Source of the DNA: Holophagaceae bacterium
GTDB taxonomy: Bacteria; Acidobacteriota; Holophagae; Holophagales; Holophagaceae
Length of the DNA: 64,000 nt
NCBI GenBank assembly: GCA_025363715.1
Contig: JANYLR010000035.1
Coordinates: forward strand, 1-64,000
Direction: 5' to 3'
Made by a program: the position numbers and the translations under genes. Of this stretch, positions 17,359 through 28,781 are shown piece by piece. The notes below the pieces were generated by a model, which saw nothing but the letters and a program-made list of their open reading frames with translations, was not told where the DNA came from and did not search any database. How positions within the stretch are numbered: the stretch's first letter is position 1; each line of letters begins with the position of its first letter.

Positions 17359-17409
17359 GCCTCCCCTTCCCTTCCCCTCCCCCACCCCCAACTTCGAGGA
17401 GAACACCCC

Positions 17410-19137
17410 ATGAACTCCCGCATCACCCTGGCCCTGGTGGCCATGCTGGCGCCCACGGCCCTGAGCGCCCAGTCCAATGAGGATCTGCAGAAGCAAATCG
17501 AGCAACTGAAAGTCCAGTTGAAAGCCGTCGAGGAAAAGGCCGCCGCGGTGCAGGAAGTCGATACCCGCCTGGTGAAGGTCGAGACCAAGGTGGCCGGCGA
17601 CAACATCCAGTGGGGCGGCGATCTGCGCACCCGCTTTGAAAGCGCCAAGTGGAGCTTCAAGCCCTACCAGCAGTTCATGGGCTTCGCCCAGAGCGCGGGC
17701 TACCCCGGTCCTCTGCCCCCCGGCTACCCCTATCCCTTCGTGGCCCTCACCCAGGGAGTGCCGGCCCAGGACTACACCAACGACGTGCAGTGGTCCACCC
17801 GCCTGCGTCTCAAGCTGGGCATCACCATCAACGAGCACGCCAAGATCATGGGCCGCCTGGCCATGTACAAGGTCCATGGGGGCGGAGACGTGCCCGTGTT
17901 CAACGGCTCACCCAATACCGTCGCCAACTCCTTTACCAGCGCCAAGGTGCCGGGCACGGACGTGCTCCGCGTCGAACGCGCCAGCCTGGTCTATGACTTC
18001 CCCGTGGGCATCCTGTCCATCGGCCGCCAGAACACCTCCGACGGCCCGCCCCTCGAAGTGCGTGAAGGCGGCGAGCGCCAGGCCACCCCGCAGGCCCTGG
18101 CGGTGAACGCCCAGGTGGATGGTGTCGGCTTCAAGTTCCAGCTCGACAAGATCGGCATGCCCGAAGGCACGCTGTTGGGCCTCTGCTACGGCGTGGGTTA
18201 CGAGTCGGGCTTCGGTGGCGGCGGCAACGTCAAGGCCAACGCGGCCCCCGTGGGCTTCAACTTCACCAACGTGAACTGGACCGCCCAGGGCCCTAATGCC
18301 GCCGCGGCCACCATGCAGGTGAACAGCATCGGGCCCCTCAAGGACACCACCGTCCTGGGCGCCATGTTCGACATGCCCCTGCTGTTCCAGCTGGGCGAGA
18401 GCGTCCAGAGCGCGAACTTCTACCTGGGCTTCAACCGCATGGGCAACATGACGGATATCCCGTACGGCAGCACCAACAACTTCCCCGTGCCGGCCATGGC
18501 GGGCATGGGTGGCATGCCTTCCACTCAGTACGTGACCGCCACCAACAACCTGGGCGATATCGATCAGTGGACCGCCACCTGGAAGCACAAGATCGGCGAC
18601 ACCTTCACCTACTTCGCCAGCTACGGCTACATCAAGAGCAATCCCAACGGGAAATCGAGCCAGTACGGCGCCTACTGGACCATGCCCCCGGCCTTCGGGG
18701 GCCAGACCCAGCAGCTCGCCGGCTTCGGTGGCCTGCTCGGCGATGCCGCCAAGAGCCAGACCGCCAGCGCCTACTATGTGGGCGTGCGCTGGGACCCGAC
18801 CGAGAAGTTCGGAGTCGGCCTCGAGTTCAACCACGGCTCCCCGCGGTGGTGGACCTACAGCCCCGCTACCGGCGAAGCCACCGAAAAGCTCGGCACCCGC
18901 GGCGATGTCATGGAGGGCTACATCCACTGGCAGTTCGCCAAGAACGCCGCCTTCCGCCTGGGCTACCTCGACTACAAGTACAGCCACGCCTTCAGCGGCT
19001 GGCACATCTCCCCTGGCCCCGCCAACCCGGCCCAGAGCTGGGAAGATGCCTACGACCTGAGCAAGAACCCGATGCTGCAGTACGGCTTCCCCGCCACGGT
19101 GAAGACCATGTACGCCTCAATCGAAGTCAAGTTCTGA
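17410..19137 (+). CDS. Outer-membrane porin-like protein (DUF3373 type)
   Basis: 575 residues. Signal peptide (ends A-L-S-A-Q), a short coiled coil at ~24-52 with Glu/Lys heptads, then a beta-barrel-type sequence of alternating hydrophobic strands closing with M-Y-A-S-I-E-V-K-F, the aromatic C-terminus expected for Bam-dependent insertion. The layout resembles the DUF3373 porin-like proteins common in metal-reducing bacteria. Being cotranscribed with a cytochrome suggests a channel or scaffold for the same respiratory process. No haem motifs are present. A strong terminator follows. Confidence 0.82.
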   Translation: MNSRITLALVAMLAPTALSAQSNEDLQKQIEQLKVQLKAVEEKAAAVQEVDTRLVKVETKVAGDNIQWGGDLRTRFESAKWSFKPYQQFMGFAQSAGYPGPLPPGYPYPFVALTQGVPAQDYTNDVQWSTRLRLKLGITINEHAKIMGRLAMYKVHGGGDVPVFNGSPNTVANSFTSAKVPGTDVLRVERASLVYDFPVGILSIGRQNTSDGPPLEVREGGERQATPQALAVNAQVDGVGFKFQLDKIGMPEGTLLGLCYGVGYESGFGGGGNVKANAAPVGFNFTNVNWTAQGPNAAAATMQVNSIGPLKDTTVLGAMFDMPLLFQLGESVQSANFYLGFNRMGNMTDIPYGSTNNFPVPAMAGMGGMPSTQYVTATNNLGDIDQWTATWKHKIGDTFTYFASYGYIKSNPNGKSSQYGAYWTMPPAFGGQTQQLAGFGGLLGDAAKSQTASAYYVGVRWDPTEKFGVGLEFNHGSPRWWTYSPATGEATEKLGTRGDVMEGYIHWQFAKNAAFRLGYLDYKYSHAFSGWHISPGPANPAQSWEDAYDLSKNPMLQYGFPATVKTMYASIEVKF

Positions 19138-19146
19138 CCATGACGC

Positions 19147-19180
19147 AAAAAAGGCCGGAGGCTTTCCTCCGGCCTTTTTT
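19147..19180 (+). terminator. Rho-independent terminator after the porin gene
   Basis: A 15-bp perfect stem (AAAAAAGGCCGGAGG / CCTCCGGCCTTTTTT) with a CTTT loop ends in six T. It lies only 20 bp before the start of the molybdoenzyme gene, with no room for a separate promoter outside it, so read-through probably sets the ratio of porin to reductase. Confidence 0.88.
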
Positions 19181-19200
19181 GCGCTAGCAGGGAGATTAAA

Positions 19201-21387
19201 ATGGGAACCAAGCTCATGGATCGCCGCCTGTTCTTGAAGGCGACCGGCGCCACTGCCGGAGCGGCCGCTTCGCTCCAGGTGGGCTGCCTCAGCTACTTCA
19301 AAAAGGGCCGGAGCGGGCCCGTCGACCGCCGGGAGGTTCCCACCACCTGCGAGCTCTGCCCCAACAAGTGCTCGGCCATCGCCGTGGTCGAATACGGCCT
19401 CGTGAAGAAGCTGAACCCCAATCCCGAGAATCCCAAATCCCGGGACATGCTCTGCGCCCGGGGCAACGCGGCCATCAAGCAGGTCTACGATCCCGACCGC
19501 CTGAAGCAGCCCATGATCCGCGTGGGTGCCCGGGGCGAAGGCAAGTGGAAGCCCGTGAGCTGGGACGAGGCCTTCGATTTCGCCGCGAAAAAGCTCGCCG
19601 AGGTGAAGGAGAAGCACGGCCCCCAGGCCTCGCTGTGGTCCTCCACGGAGGGCTTCCAGGAAGTCTTCTTCAAGAATTTGGGCCTGGCCTTTGGCTCGCC
19701 CAACACCGTCCGACACCCCACACTTTGCTTGGCGTCCGTGAACTTGGCCTACAGCATGACCTTCGGCACCGTGCCCAGCTTCGACCTGCTGAACAGCCGC
19801 TACGTCATCATGTCCGGCGCCAACCGCTTCGAAAGTATCATCACGCCCGACACCATGGATCTCATCGGCGGCGTCATGGAACGGAAGGCCAAGCTGATCT
19901 ACCTGGATCCCCGCTTCACCGTGACCGCTTCCAAGGCTGACGAGTGGTACCCCATCAAGCCCGGCACCGACCTGGCTTTCATCCTCGCCATGATCCACGT
20001 GATCATCAAGGAGAACCGCCACAGCAAGGACTTCGTCGCCGCCTACACCACGGGCTTCGATCAGCTAGTCGAGCACGTCAAACCCTACACACCGGAGTGG
20101 GCCGAGAAGGAAACGGAGATTCCGGCCAAGGATATCCTCCGCATCGCCCGCGAGTTCGCCGACGCCGCGCCCCGCTCCCTCTACTACGCCGGCCGGCGCT
20201 CCTCCTGGTACCAGAACGATTTCCAGATGCGCCGGGCCCAGGCCATCCTCAACGCCATCGTGGGCAACTGGGACCAGGTGGGCGGCATGGTGCCCAATGC
20301 CAAGCTGCCCAAGGGGGAATTCCTCTTCATGCCCTGGGACGAGCCCAAGGCTCCCCGGGTGGACGAGATCGACAAGCATTTCCCCCTGGCCGCCAAAGGC
20401 GATGGCGTCTACTTGAAGCTGCGCGAGAACGTCCTCGCCGGGACGCCCTATCCCATCAAGGCGTGGATGGTCTACAAGCAGGATCCGATGAATGCCATGC
20501 CTGACCAGGCCAAGACCCTGAAGATGATCGAGGGGATGGACTTCATCGCCGTGATCGATGTCGCGATGAGCGACATGGCCTGGTACGCGGACGTGGTCTT
20601 CCCCGAGAGCGCCTACCTGGAGCGCACGGATCCTGTCGAGGTGATGGCCGGCATCTGGCCCGCCGTGGTCTACCGCCAGCAGGTGGTGAAGCCCATCCAC
20701 GACACCAAACCCAACCTGGAGATCGTACAGGGGCTGGCCAAGCGCCTGGGGCTGTCCGACTACTTCGATTTCACCATCGAGCAGTGGGTCGACGCAGAGT
20801 TCAAGGAGCTGCCCATCCCCATGGCCGCCGAGCATATGAAGAAGCACGGTGTGTGGGCCGCCAGCGGCCAGCCCAGCTATGGAAAGACGCTCACCCCCGA
20901 CCACCGCTTCGTCACCAAGACCGGCAAGATCGAGATCTTCTCTGAACGGTTGAAGGAGGCGGGCCAGGATCCCCTGCCGGTCTACGCCAGCCCCGTGCAG
21001 CCGCCCAATGACCGCTTCCGGCTCATCCTGGGCCGCGTGGGCTACTTCACCCACGCCAACCAGTCCAACAACGTCTGGCTGAACGAGTTCATGAAGGAGA
21101 ACGACCTCTGGATCAACCCCAAGCCCGCGGCCAGGCTGGGCATCGCGAACGGGTCCACCGTGAGCGTCACCAGCAGCGTGGGCACTGTGAAGCTCAAGGC
21201 CCGGGTTACGGAGGAGATCCGCCCCGACTGCGTGTTCATGCTCCACGGCTTCGGCAAAAAGTCGAAGATGCAGAGCCTGGTCTACAACGTGGGCGCCAGC
21301 GACGCAGTGATCCTCGAGACGGCCTGGGACAAGGTTTCCGGCAACGCCGCCTTCCACGAAACCTTCGTCAAAGTCACGAACGCCTGA
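19201..21387 (+). CDS. Mo-bisMGD oxidoreductase catalytic subunit (PsrA/PhsA-like)
   Basis: 728 residues. Twin-arginine signal D-R-R-L-F-L-K-A-T-G; [4Fe-4S] ligands C50, C53, C57 and C85; a probable Mo-ligand Cys at 176 in R-H-P-T-L-C-L-A-S, as in polysulfide/thiosulfate reductases; C-terminal molybdopterin-dinucleotide domain with T-H-A-N-Q-S-N-N. It acts in the periplasm with the iron-sulfur and NrfD subunits encoded next. Family membership is secure; the substrate is not. Polysulfide, thiosulfate, tetrathionate, arsenate and selenate reductases share this layout. GGGAG precedes the ATG. Confidence 0.88.
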   Translation: MGTKLMDRRLFLKATGATAGAAASLQVGCLSYFKKGRSGPVDRREVPTTCELCPNKCSAIAVVEYGLVKKLNPNPENPKSRDMLCARGNAAIKQVYDPDRLKQPMIRVGARGEGKWKPVSWDEAFDFAAKKLAEVKEKHGPQASLWSSTEGFQEVFFKNLGLAFGSPNTVRHPTLCLASVNLAYSMTFGTVPSFDLLNSRYVIMSGANRFESIITPDTMDLIGGVMERKAKLIYLDPRFTVTASKADEWYPIKPGTDLAFILAMIHVIIKENRHSKDFVAAYTTGFDQLVEHVKPYTPEWAEKETEIPAKDILRIAREFADAAPRSLYYAGRRSSWYQNDFQMRRAQAILNAIVGNWDQVGGMVPNAKLPKGEFLFMPWDEPKAPRVDEIDKHFPLAAKGDGVYLKLRENVLAGTPYPIKAWMVYKQDPMNAMPDQAKTLKMIEGMDFIAVIDVAMSDMAWYADVVFPESAYLERTDPVEVMAGIWPAVVYRQQVVKPIHDTKPNLEIVQGLAKRLGLSDYFDFTIEQWVDAEFKELPIPMAAEHMKKHGVWAASGQPSYGKTLTPDHRFVTKTGKIEIFSERLKEAGQDPLPVYASPVQPPNDRFRLILGRVGYFTHANQSNNVWLNEFMKENDLWINPKPAARLGIANGSTVSVTSSVGTVKLKARVTEEIRPDCVFMLHGFGKKSKMQSLVYNVGASDAVILETAWDKVSGNAAFHETFVKVTNA

Positions 21388-21399
21388 GGAGGGTGGACC

Positions 21400-21951
21400 A
21401 TGGACATCAGGAAGCGGCGCTACGCCCTCGTCATCGATTCCAGGAAATGCATCAACTGCAAGGCCTGCGTCGTCGCCTGCAAGGCTGAGAATGGCGTGCC
21501 CATCGGCAACTTCCGCAACTGGATCACCGCGGACCGACAGGGCGAGTACCCCAAGCTCCGCATCGACTTCGAGCCCGAGCAGTGCCACCACTGCGAGCAT
21601 CCCTCCTGCGTGCGGGTCTGCCCCACCGGCGCCTCCTGGCAGCGCAAGGACGGTGTCGTGCTCGTCTACGCCGACGACTGCATCGGCTGCCGCTACTGCA
21701 TGGTGGCCTGCCCCTACGATGCCCGCTACTTCCACGAAGAGAGCGGCACGGTCCACAAGTGCACGCTCTGCAGCCACCGGGTGGACAAGGGCGAGGTCCC
21801 GGCCTGCGTGGAGACCTGTCCTTCCAAGGTGCGGGTCTTCGGCGACCTGGAGGATCCCTCCAGCCGGCTCCATGAGCTGCTGGCCACCCGGCGCCACCAC
21901 GTCAAGGAACCCCAGACGGGCAACGGCCCTCAGCTCTACTACCTGCTTTAG
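21400..21951 (+). CDS. Four-cluster ferredoxin-type subunit (PsrB/PhsB-like)
   Basis: 183 residues with four Cys-rich groups: C-I-N-C-K-A-C-x3-C, C-H-H-C-x4-C-x3-C, C-I-G-C-R-Y-C-x3-C and C-T-L-C ... C-x3-C, the standard four [4Fe-4S] pattern of DMSO-reductase-family B subunits. It relays electrons between the NrfD membrane subunit and the molybdoenzyme. It has no signal peptide of its own, so it would be co-exported with the Tat-dependent A subunit. It starts 12 bp after the A subunit gene. Confidence 0.94.
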   Translation: MDIRKRRYALVIDSRKCINCKACVVACKAENGVPIGNFRNWITADRQGEYPKLRIDFEPEQCHHCEHPSCVRVCPTGASWQRKDGVVLVYADDCIGCRYCMVACPYDARYFHEESGTVHKCTLCSHRVDKGEVPACVETCPSKVRVFGDLEDPSSRLHELLATRRHHVKEPQTGNGPQLYYLL

Positions 21952-21960
21952 GAGACTGCG

Positions 21961-22941
21961 ATGCACGAACTCAACTGGGGTCTCCTCATCGTTGTCTACC
22001 TCTTCCTGGGTGGACTGTCTGCCGGACTCTTTTTCGCCGCGGGCCTGGCCAACTACCTGGAAGTGGATGGCCAGCCAGCCTATCCCCGGATCGCCCGCAT
22101 GGGCGCCCTGCTGGCCCCCTGGCCCGTGGCCCTGGGCTCGGCGCTCCTCATCCTCGACCTGGGCAACTGGTACCGCTTCTACAAGCTGTTCACCCACTTC
22201 CGGTGGGAGAGCCCCATGTCCATCGGCTCCTGGCTGTTGACGCTCTTCACGGTCATCGCCTTCGTCTACGCCTTCGCCTGGCTGCCGGAGGAGTGGCGGA
22301 GGTCGCTGTTCGCCAAGGTGCCGGCCACGTGGAAGCAGGTGCATCGCCTGAACGTCGACCTTGCCCCCCACCGCAAGACCCTGGCCATGATCGGCTTCCC
22401 CTTCTCCATCGGCGTGGGCATCTACACCGGCGTGCTGCTGGGCGCCGTGTCGGCCCGGCCTTTTTGGAACACCAACCTGGTGGCCCAGATGTTCCTGTTC
22501 TCGGCCCTCTCCAGCGGCGCGGCGGCCCTGCTGCTGGCCATGGTGCTCGACAAGCGGAACCCCATCGAGACCCATGAGACCAAGTTCCTCATCACCCTGG
22601 ACATCGTGTTCATCTCGCTGGAGCTCTTCATTATCCTGCCCTACCTTATCCATGGCCAGCTCTCCGTCCTGGCCGTGAAACAGGCCCTGTGGCTCATCCT
22701 GGGCGGCCCCTACACCGTGGTGTTCTGGGTCTTCTTCCTGGGACTGGGACTGCTGACGCCCCTGGCCATCGAGGTCTACGAACTGGCCCCCAGCCTGCTC
22801 AAAGACCGGGTCTTCCACGGCAACCGCAGCCTGGCCCTGGCCGCCTCGAGCCTGGTCCTGGTGGGTGGCTTCCTGCTGCGCTACATCTTCGTCTACGCTG
22901 GTCAGCTGAGTAGCTTCCACAAGCTGGGGATGCTGCGCTGA
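21961..22941 (+). CDS. NrfD/PsrC-type quinol-interacting membrane subunit
   Basis: 326 residues, mostly hydrophobic, with eight to nine predictable membrane segments. The first carries Y-L-F-L-G-G-L-S-A-G, the NrfD/PsrC start motif. These proteins bind menaquinol and pass electrons (and sometimes protons) to the B subunit; they carry no haem. The gene follows the B subunit by 9 bp. An inverted repeat element lies 28 bp after the stop. Confidence 0.92.
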   Translation: MHELNWGLLIVVYLFLGGLSAGLFFAAGLANYLEVDGQPAYPRIARMGALLAPWPVALGSALLILDLGNWYRFYKLFTHFRWESPMSIGSWLLTLFTVIAFVYAFAWLPEEWRRSLFAKVPATWKQVHRLNVDLAPHRKTLAMIGFPFSIGVGIYTGVLLGAVSARPFWNTNLVAQMFLFSALSSGAAALLLAMVLDKRNPIETHETKFLITLDIVFISLELFIILPYLIHGQLSVLAVKQALWLILGGPYTVVFWVFFLGLGLLTPLAIEVYELAPSLLKDRVFHGNRSLALAASSLVLVGGFLLRYIFVYAGQLSSFHKLGMLR

Positions 22942-22968
22942 TATGGGTCTTCTGGAAAGGCTGAATTG

Positions 22969-23061
22969 ATCACCACCAAGACACCAAGACACCAAGAAAA
23001 GAAGAGAAACTGCTTTTGCAGTTCTTGGTGCCTGGGTGCCCTGGTGCCGCGGTGGTGAGAT
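22969..23061. repeat. Inverted intergenic element with ACACCAAG units, copy 1
   Basis: Left arm 22969-22998 is built of three head-to-tail 8-bp units of the type ACACCAAG; the right arm 23022-23061 carries four degenerate inverted units. A perfect small hairpin CTGC-TTTT-GCAG (23010-23021) occupies the centre. It separates nrfD from the chaperone gene. A shorter copy is at 35085-35150. Confidence 0.85.
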
Positions 23062-23100
23062 TTTTCTTTATAGACTGCTGTACGCCATGAGGTGTTAGAA

Positions 23101-23688
23101 ATGACGCTCGCGCTGCTGGCGGACCTCGCCCAGATCCTCGCTGAAACCTTCCTGGAACCTGATGCTGATTTGAAGGAAGGTCTGGAGGAGCTGCTGAACG
23201 ACCTTCCCAGTCCAGCTCTGGCAGAGCCCCTGCGTCAGATGGTGGAAACCACCCTTTCAGCCGAAGAGCAGCCCGTGGAATACGCCCGTTTGTTCCTCCA
23301 CGCCAAAGACACGGACACGGCCCACCTCTTCGAATCGGTGCAGGCCCGGGGGCATCAGATGGCCCCGGAGGTGCTCGGGCCTCTCCAGGCCATCTATGAC
23401 GAGGCCGATATCAGCGTCCAGGAAGACCTAATGGTCCCGCCCGATCACCTGGGGCTGGAGCTGGCCTGCCTGAGCTACCTGCTGGGCCAGGTCATCGAGG
23501 GCGACCTGGCCGAGCGGCAACGCTTCGTGGAACTGGCCCAGCGCCTGATCCGGGAGCACCTGCGGCCCTTCACCCTCGTGGTGGCCGGGCAGCTCCCCAA
23601 GGTCGCCGCCCACCCCTACTACCTCGCCACCACGGGGCTGGCCGATGCCCTGCTGTCAGAAGTCGAGAAGGAACTCGCAATAATCTAG
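23101..23688 (+). CDS. TorD/DmsD-family chaperone
   Basis: 195 residues, all-alpha and acidic, without a signal peptide. The mid-region E-Y-A-R-L-F-L matches the TorD-type E-Y-x-R-L-F motif, and the pattern L-A-C-L-S-Y-L-L and the C-terminal helix fit the family. Such chaperones hold the Tat-targeted molybdoenzyme until cofactor insertion, which matches the upstream A subunit. I chose ATG 23101 because GAGG lies eight bases before it; GTG 23092 is in frame but lacks one. The ACACCAAG element lies between it and nrfD. Confidence 0.8.
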   Translation: MTLALLADLAQILAETFLEPDADLKEGLEELLNDLPSPALAEPLRQMVETTLSAEEQPVEYARLFLHAKDTDTAHLFESVQARGHQMAPEVLGPLQAIYDEADISVQEDLMVPPDHLGLELACLSYLLGQVIEGDLAERQRFVELAQRLIREHLRPFTLVVAGQLPKVAAHPYYLATTGLADALLSEVEKELAII

Positions 23689-23735
23689 CCAACCCACTGC
23701 TGGACAAAGGCTTGCCCCGGGACCAGCATGGATCC

Positions 23736-25115
23736 ATGCGCACTCCCTCAACCATCCTGCTGGTGGACGACGAGCCGGGCATCCGGCGGTCCCTGGGCGA
23801 AGCCCTGAAGGACGAGGGCTACCACGTGGTGAAGGCCGAGCGGGGTGAGCAGGCCATCGACCTGCTGCACAACCCCGATGGCGAGGGCCTCCAGCTCATG
23901 CTGCTGGACGTCTGGCTGCCGGGCCAGGATGGCCTGGAGACCCTGAAGCAGGCCAAGCAGCTCCGGCCCGACCTGCCGGTGGTGATGATCTCGGGCCACG
24001 CCAGCATCGACACGGCCCTGCAGGCCACCAAGCTGGGCGCCTTCGATTTCCTGGAAAAGCCTATCGACCTGGATCGCCTGCTCCTGGTGGTGGGCAATGC
24101 CCTGCGCCAGTCCAAGCTGGAGCAGGAGAATCAGCGGCTCCTGGCCGCGGTGGAGGGCGGCCGCTTCTTCCTGGCGGACAGCCCCGCCATGAAACGGCTC
24201 ATGGCCGATGTGGCCCTGGTGGCGCCGACCGAAGGCCGCGTCCTGGTCACGGGCGAGAACGGCAGCGGCAAGGAGGAGGTGGCCCGCCTCATCCATCTGC
24301 AGAGCCCCCGCAAGGACGGTCCCTTCATCGAGGTGAACTGCGCCGCCATCCCCGAGGAGCTCATCGAAAGTGAGCTCTTTGGCCACCAGAAGGGTGCCTT
24401 CACCGGCGCCGTGCGGGACCAGAAGGGCAAGTTCCGCGAGGCCGACGGTGGCACCCTCTTCCTGGACGAAGTGGGCGACATGTCGCTCAAGACCCAGGCC
24501 AAGGTCCTCCGCGCCCTCCAGGAGGGCCGGGTGGAGCCCGTGGGCGGGGGCGGCGTTGTGGGGGTGGATGTCCGCGTCATCACGGCCACCAACAAGGATC
24601 TGGCCGGCGAGATCACCCGAGGCCGCTTCCGGGAGGATCTCTACTTCCGCCTGGCCGTGGTGCCTCTGCGCATCCCCGCCCTGCGGGAGCGCCCCGAGGA
24701 CATCCTGCCCCTGGCCGAGGCCTTCATCAGCCGCATCGCCAAGCAGTACGGGCGACCGCCCCGGCACCTGGGGCCCGAAGCCAAGGACACCCTGCTACGC
24801 CACGACTGGCCGGGCAACGTGCGCGAGCTGAAAAACCTCATGGAACGCGCCGTCATCCTGGGGCGCGGCAGCGAGATCGGCCCCCGGGATCTGGGGCCCC
24901 TGGCGGCCCGCAACCTGGCCGACCAGGACCCCTTCTCCTTCCCCGAGTTCGGCAGCCTGAAGGATGCCAAGGACTGGTTCGAGGCCCAGTACCTGCAGCG
25001 CGAGATGCGCATCCAGAACGGCAACATGACCCGGGTCGCCGAGCGCGTGGGCATGGACCGTTCCAACCTCTACAAGCGCCTCAAAGCCCTGGGCATCGAG
25101 CCCAGGGAGAGCTAG
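23736..25115 (+). CDS. Sigma-54-dependent response regulator, NtrX-like
   Basis: 459 residues. Receiver domain (1-120; D11-D12, phospho-site D58, K-P near 109), AAA+ sigma-54 activator domain (about 140-375; Walker A G-E-N-G-S-G-K-E, the G-A-F-T-G-A loop, L-F-L-D-E-V-G-D Walker B), and a Fis-type helix-turn-helix at the C-terminus (V-A-E-R-V-G-M-D-R-S-N-L-Y-K-R-L). The C-terminal style resembles NtrX. No kinase lies next to it; the NtrY-like kinase at 43164 is a candidate partner. Start: ATG 23736; a TTG 24 bp upstream is the alternative. Confidence 0.9.
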   Translation: MRTPSTILLVDDEPGIRRSLGEALKDEGYHVVKAERGEQAIDLLHNPDGEGLQLMLLDVWLPGQDGLETLKQAKQLRPDLPVVMISGHASIDTALQATKLGAFDFLEKPIDLDRLLLVVGNALRQSKLEQENQRLLAAVEGGRFFLADSPAMKRLMADVALVAPTEGRVLVTGENGSGKEEVARLIHLQSPRKDGPFIEVNCAAIPEELIESELFGHQKGAFTGAVRDQKGKFREADGGTLFLDEVGDMSLKTQAKVLRALQEGRVEPVGGGGVVGVDVRVITATNKDLAGEITRGRFREDLYFRLAVVPLRIPALRERPEDILPLAEAFISRIAKQYGRPPRHLGPEAKDTLLRHDWPGNVRELKNLMERAVILGRGSEIGPRDLGPLAARNLADQDPFSFPEFGSLKDAKDWFEAQYLQREMRIQNGNMTRVAERVGMDRSNLYKRLKALGIEPRES

Positions 25116-25126
25116 GCAGTCCTCCG

Positions 25127-25528
25127 ATGAGCGACAAGAAATGGTTCAAGATTGGTGAAGCCGCCCAAATGGTCGGTGTCGGCCCCAAGGATCTGCGCTA
25201 CTGGGAAGACGTCATCTCGGATATCAAGCCCCGGCGCAGCAAGGGCAACCTCCGCTACTACCACGTGGATGAGCTCCCGCGCCTCAGGCGCATCAAGGCC
25301 TGGCTGGGCGAGGGCCTCACCGTGGCCGACTGCGCCGAGCTGCTGGCCCACGGCCACCTGGTCCAGCGCCTCGACTTGGGCCTCGAAGCCGACGAGCTGC
25401 CCGCCGCCCCGGTCCAGAAACCCAAGCCCGCCTTCCCCCGCCTCCTCCGCACCAGCAGCGACCTCCAACCCATCCTCAAGTCCGTGCGGGCTCTGCACGA
25501 ACGCCTGTCCGCGCCACCCAAGCCTTGA
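25127..25528 (+). CDS. MerR-family transcription regulator
   Basis: 133 residues. The N-terminal ~70 residues form a MerR winged helix-turn-helix: K-I-G-E-A-A-Q-M-V-G-V, D-L-R-Y-W-E, then R-R-S-K-G-N-L-R-Y-Y and L-R-R-I-K-A-W-L. The remaining residues are a short Pro-rich linker and helix with no Cys, so no metal-sensing site is visible. The gene lies 11 bp after the sigma-54 regulator; together they may be a two-gene operon. The style resembles the small MerR proteins (HspR/YcgE-like) whose effector is unknown. Confidence 0.85.
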   Translation: MSDKKWFKIGEAAQMVGVGPKDLRYWEDVISDIKPRRSKGNLRYYHVDELPRLRRIKAWLGEGLTVADCAELLAHGHLVQRLDLGLEADELPAAPVQKPKPAFPRLLRTSSDLQPILKSVRALHERLSAPPKP

Positions 25529-25563
25529 CCTGAATCCCCAGCCGTTCTAAAGTAAAAGGTTCA

Positions 25564-25640
<77 letters not shown>

Positions 25641-25683
25641 AAACACCAGAAGGGCCCTCGAAAGAGGGCCTTTCTGGTGTTTT
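25641..25683 (+). terminator. Terminator of the tRNA-Pro gene
   Basis: A 19-bp stem (AAACACCAGAAGGGCCCTC, one G-T pair) with a GAAA loop and a trailing TTT lies directly after the CCA end of the tRNA. Confidence 0.85.
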
Positions 25684-26241
25684 GAACTGATGTTGAGGAT
25701 TCGAACCTCCGAGTGGGATCGTGGAGACGCCACTAGATGTGGCGTCGGAACGAGACCGGGGACGGCGAAGCCGGACCAGTTCGAATCCCCGCCCTGGTGT
25801 GACGGCGCTGAATACGGAGAACGGCCCGACTCACTCCAGCATGATGCTCAGGCCGGGGGTTCCCGGCTCGGCAGGCGCCGCGTATGCGTCTGCACCCACC
25901 ACCCCCTTGGCCTTCGGCCGAGTGGGCTTGGCCAGGCGCGACCCTCCGCCTGACACACCCTGCCCTGCGGGGTGCTCCCACTCGCCCTTCGGTCTCGCGG
26001 AGTCGGAGCCTATGTCACGCCGAACAAGACCGGCACACGGAGAAGCCGGGTACGTTCGAATCCCAGCCCCGTCGTGGCGGCGCTGAAAAGGAAGAACGGC
26101 CCGCCCCATCCGACATTTCCCCAAGGGCTTTCGTCACCAATAATTCTGGCTATTGGCCTTCGGTCTTGGTAAAAATGAGGCATTCCAATCCGCTTATTAT
26201 TCTGAATCAAGACTCCTGGGCTAGCTCTTCCCAAGGAAACC
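25684..26241. repeat. Gene-free region with tRNA-arm inverted copy and 97-bp direct repeats
   Basis: No convincing gene lies in these 558 bases. A 17-bp stretch (25695-25711) is a perfect inverted copy of the T-arm of the tRNA-Pro gene (25612-25628). Two diverged ~97-bp direct repeats (25741-25837 and 26014-26111, roughly three quarters identical) each contain AAGCCGG, GTTCGAATCCC, GGCGCTGAA and GAACGGCCCG in the same order. GTTCGAATCCC resembles a T-loop, but the flanking bases cannot form a T-stem. The last ~120 bases are AT-richer and probably hold the promoter of the kinase gene. Confidence 0.65.
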
Positions 26242-28650
<2,409 letters not shown>

Positions 28651-28781
28651 TCAGAACGGAGGCTAGCCGAAGTGGGACTGGCCACTGCTACTCTCTTCCC
28701 CAATCCGACTTGCAGAGGGAACATGACCGTCACTCCCCGCACCCGCTTCGGCACCCGTGAGAGCCACCTGCCGCCAAGCCT

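Noticed and set aside
20065-22995. A 976-codon open frame antisense to the reductase, Fe-S and NrfD genes
   Set aside because: It is His/Gly/Leu/Glu-rich shadow translation typical of high-GC DNA; the plus-strand genes have all family motifs. The same applies to the many other long antisense frames in the window.
22969-23061. ACACCAAG element as a CRISPR array
   Set aside because: Units are 8 bp without spacers and the second half is inverted.
25741-26111. Two additional tRNA genes suggested by GTTCGAATCCC
   Set aside because: The bases on either side cannot form a T-stem and no acceptor stem or anticodon arm can be built.
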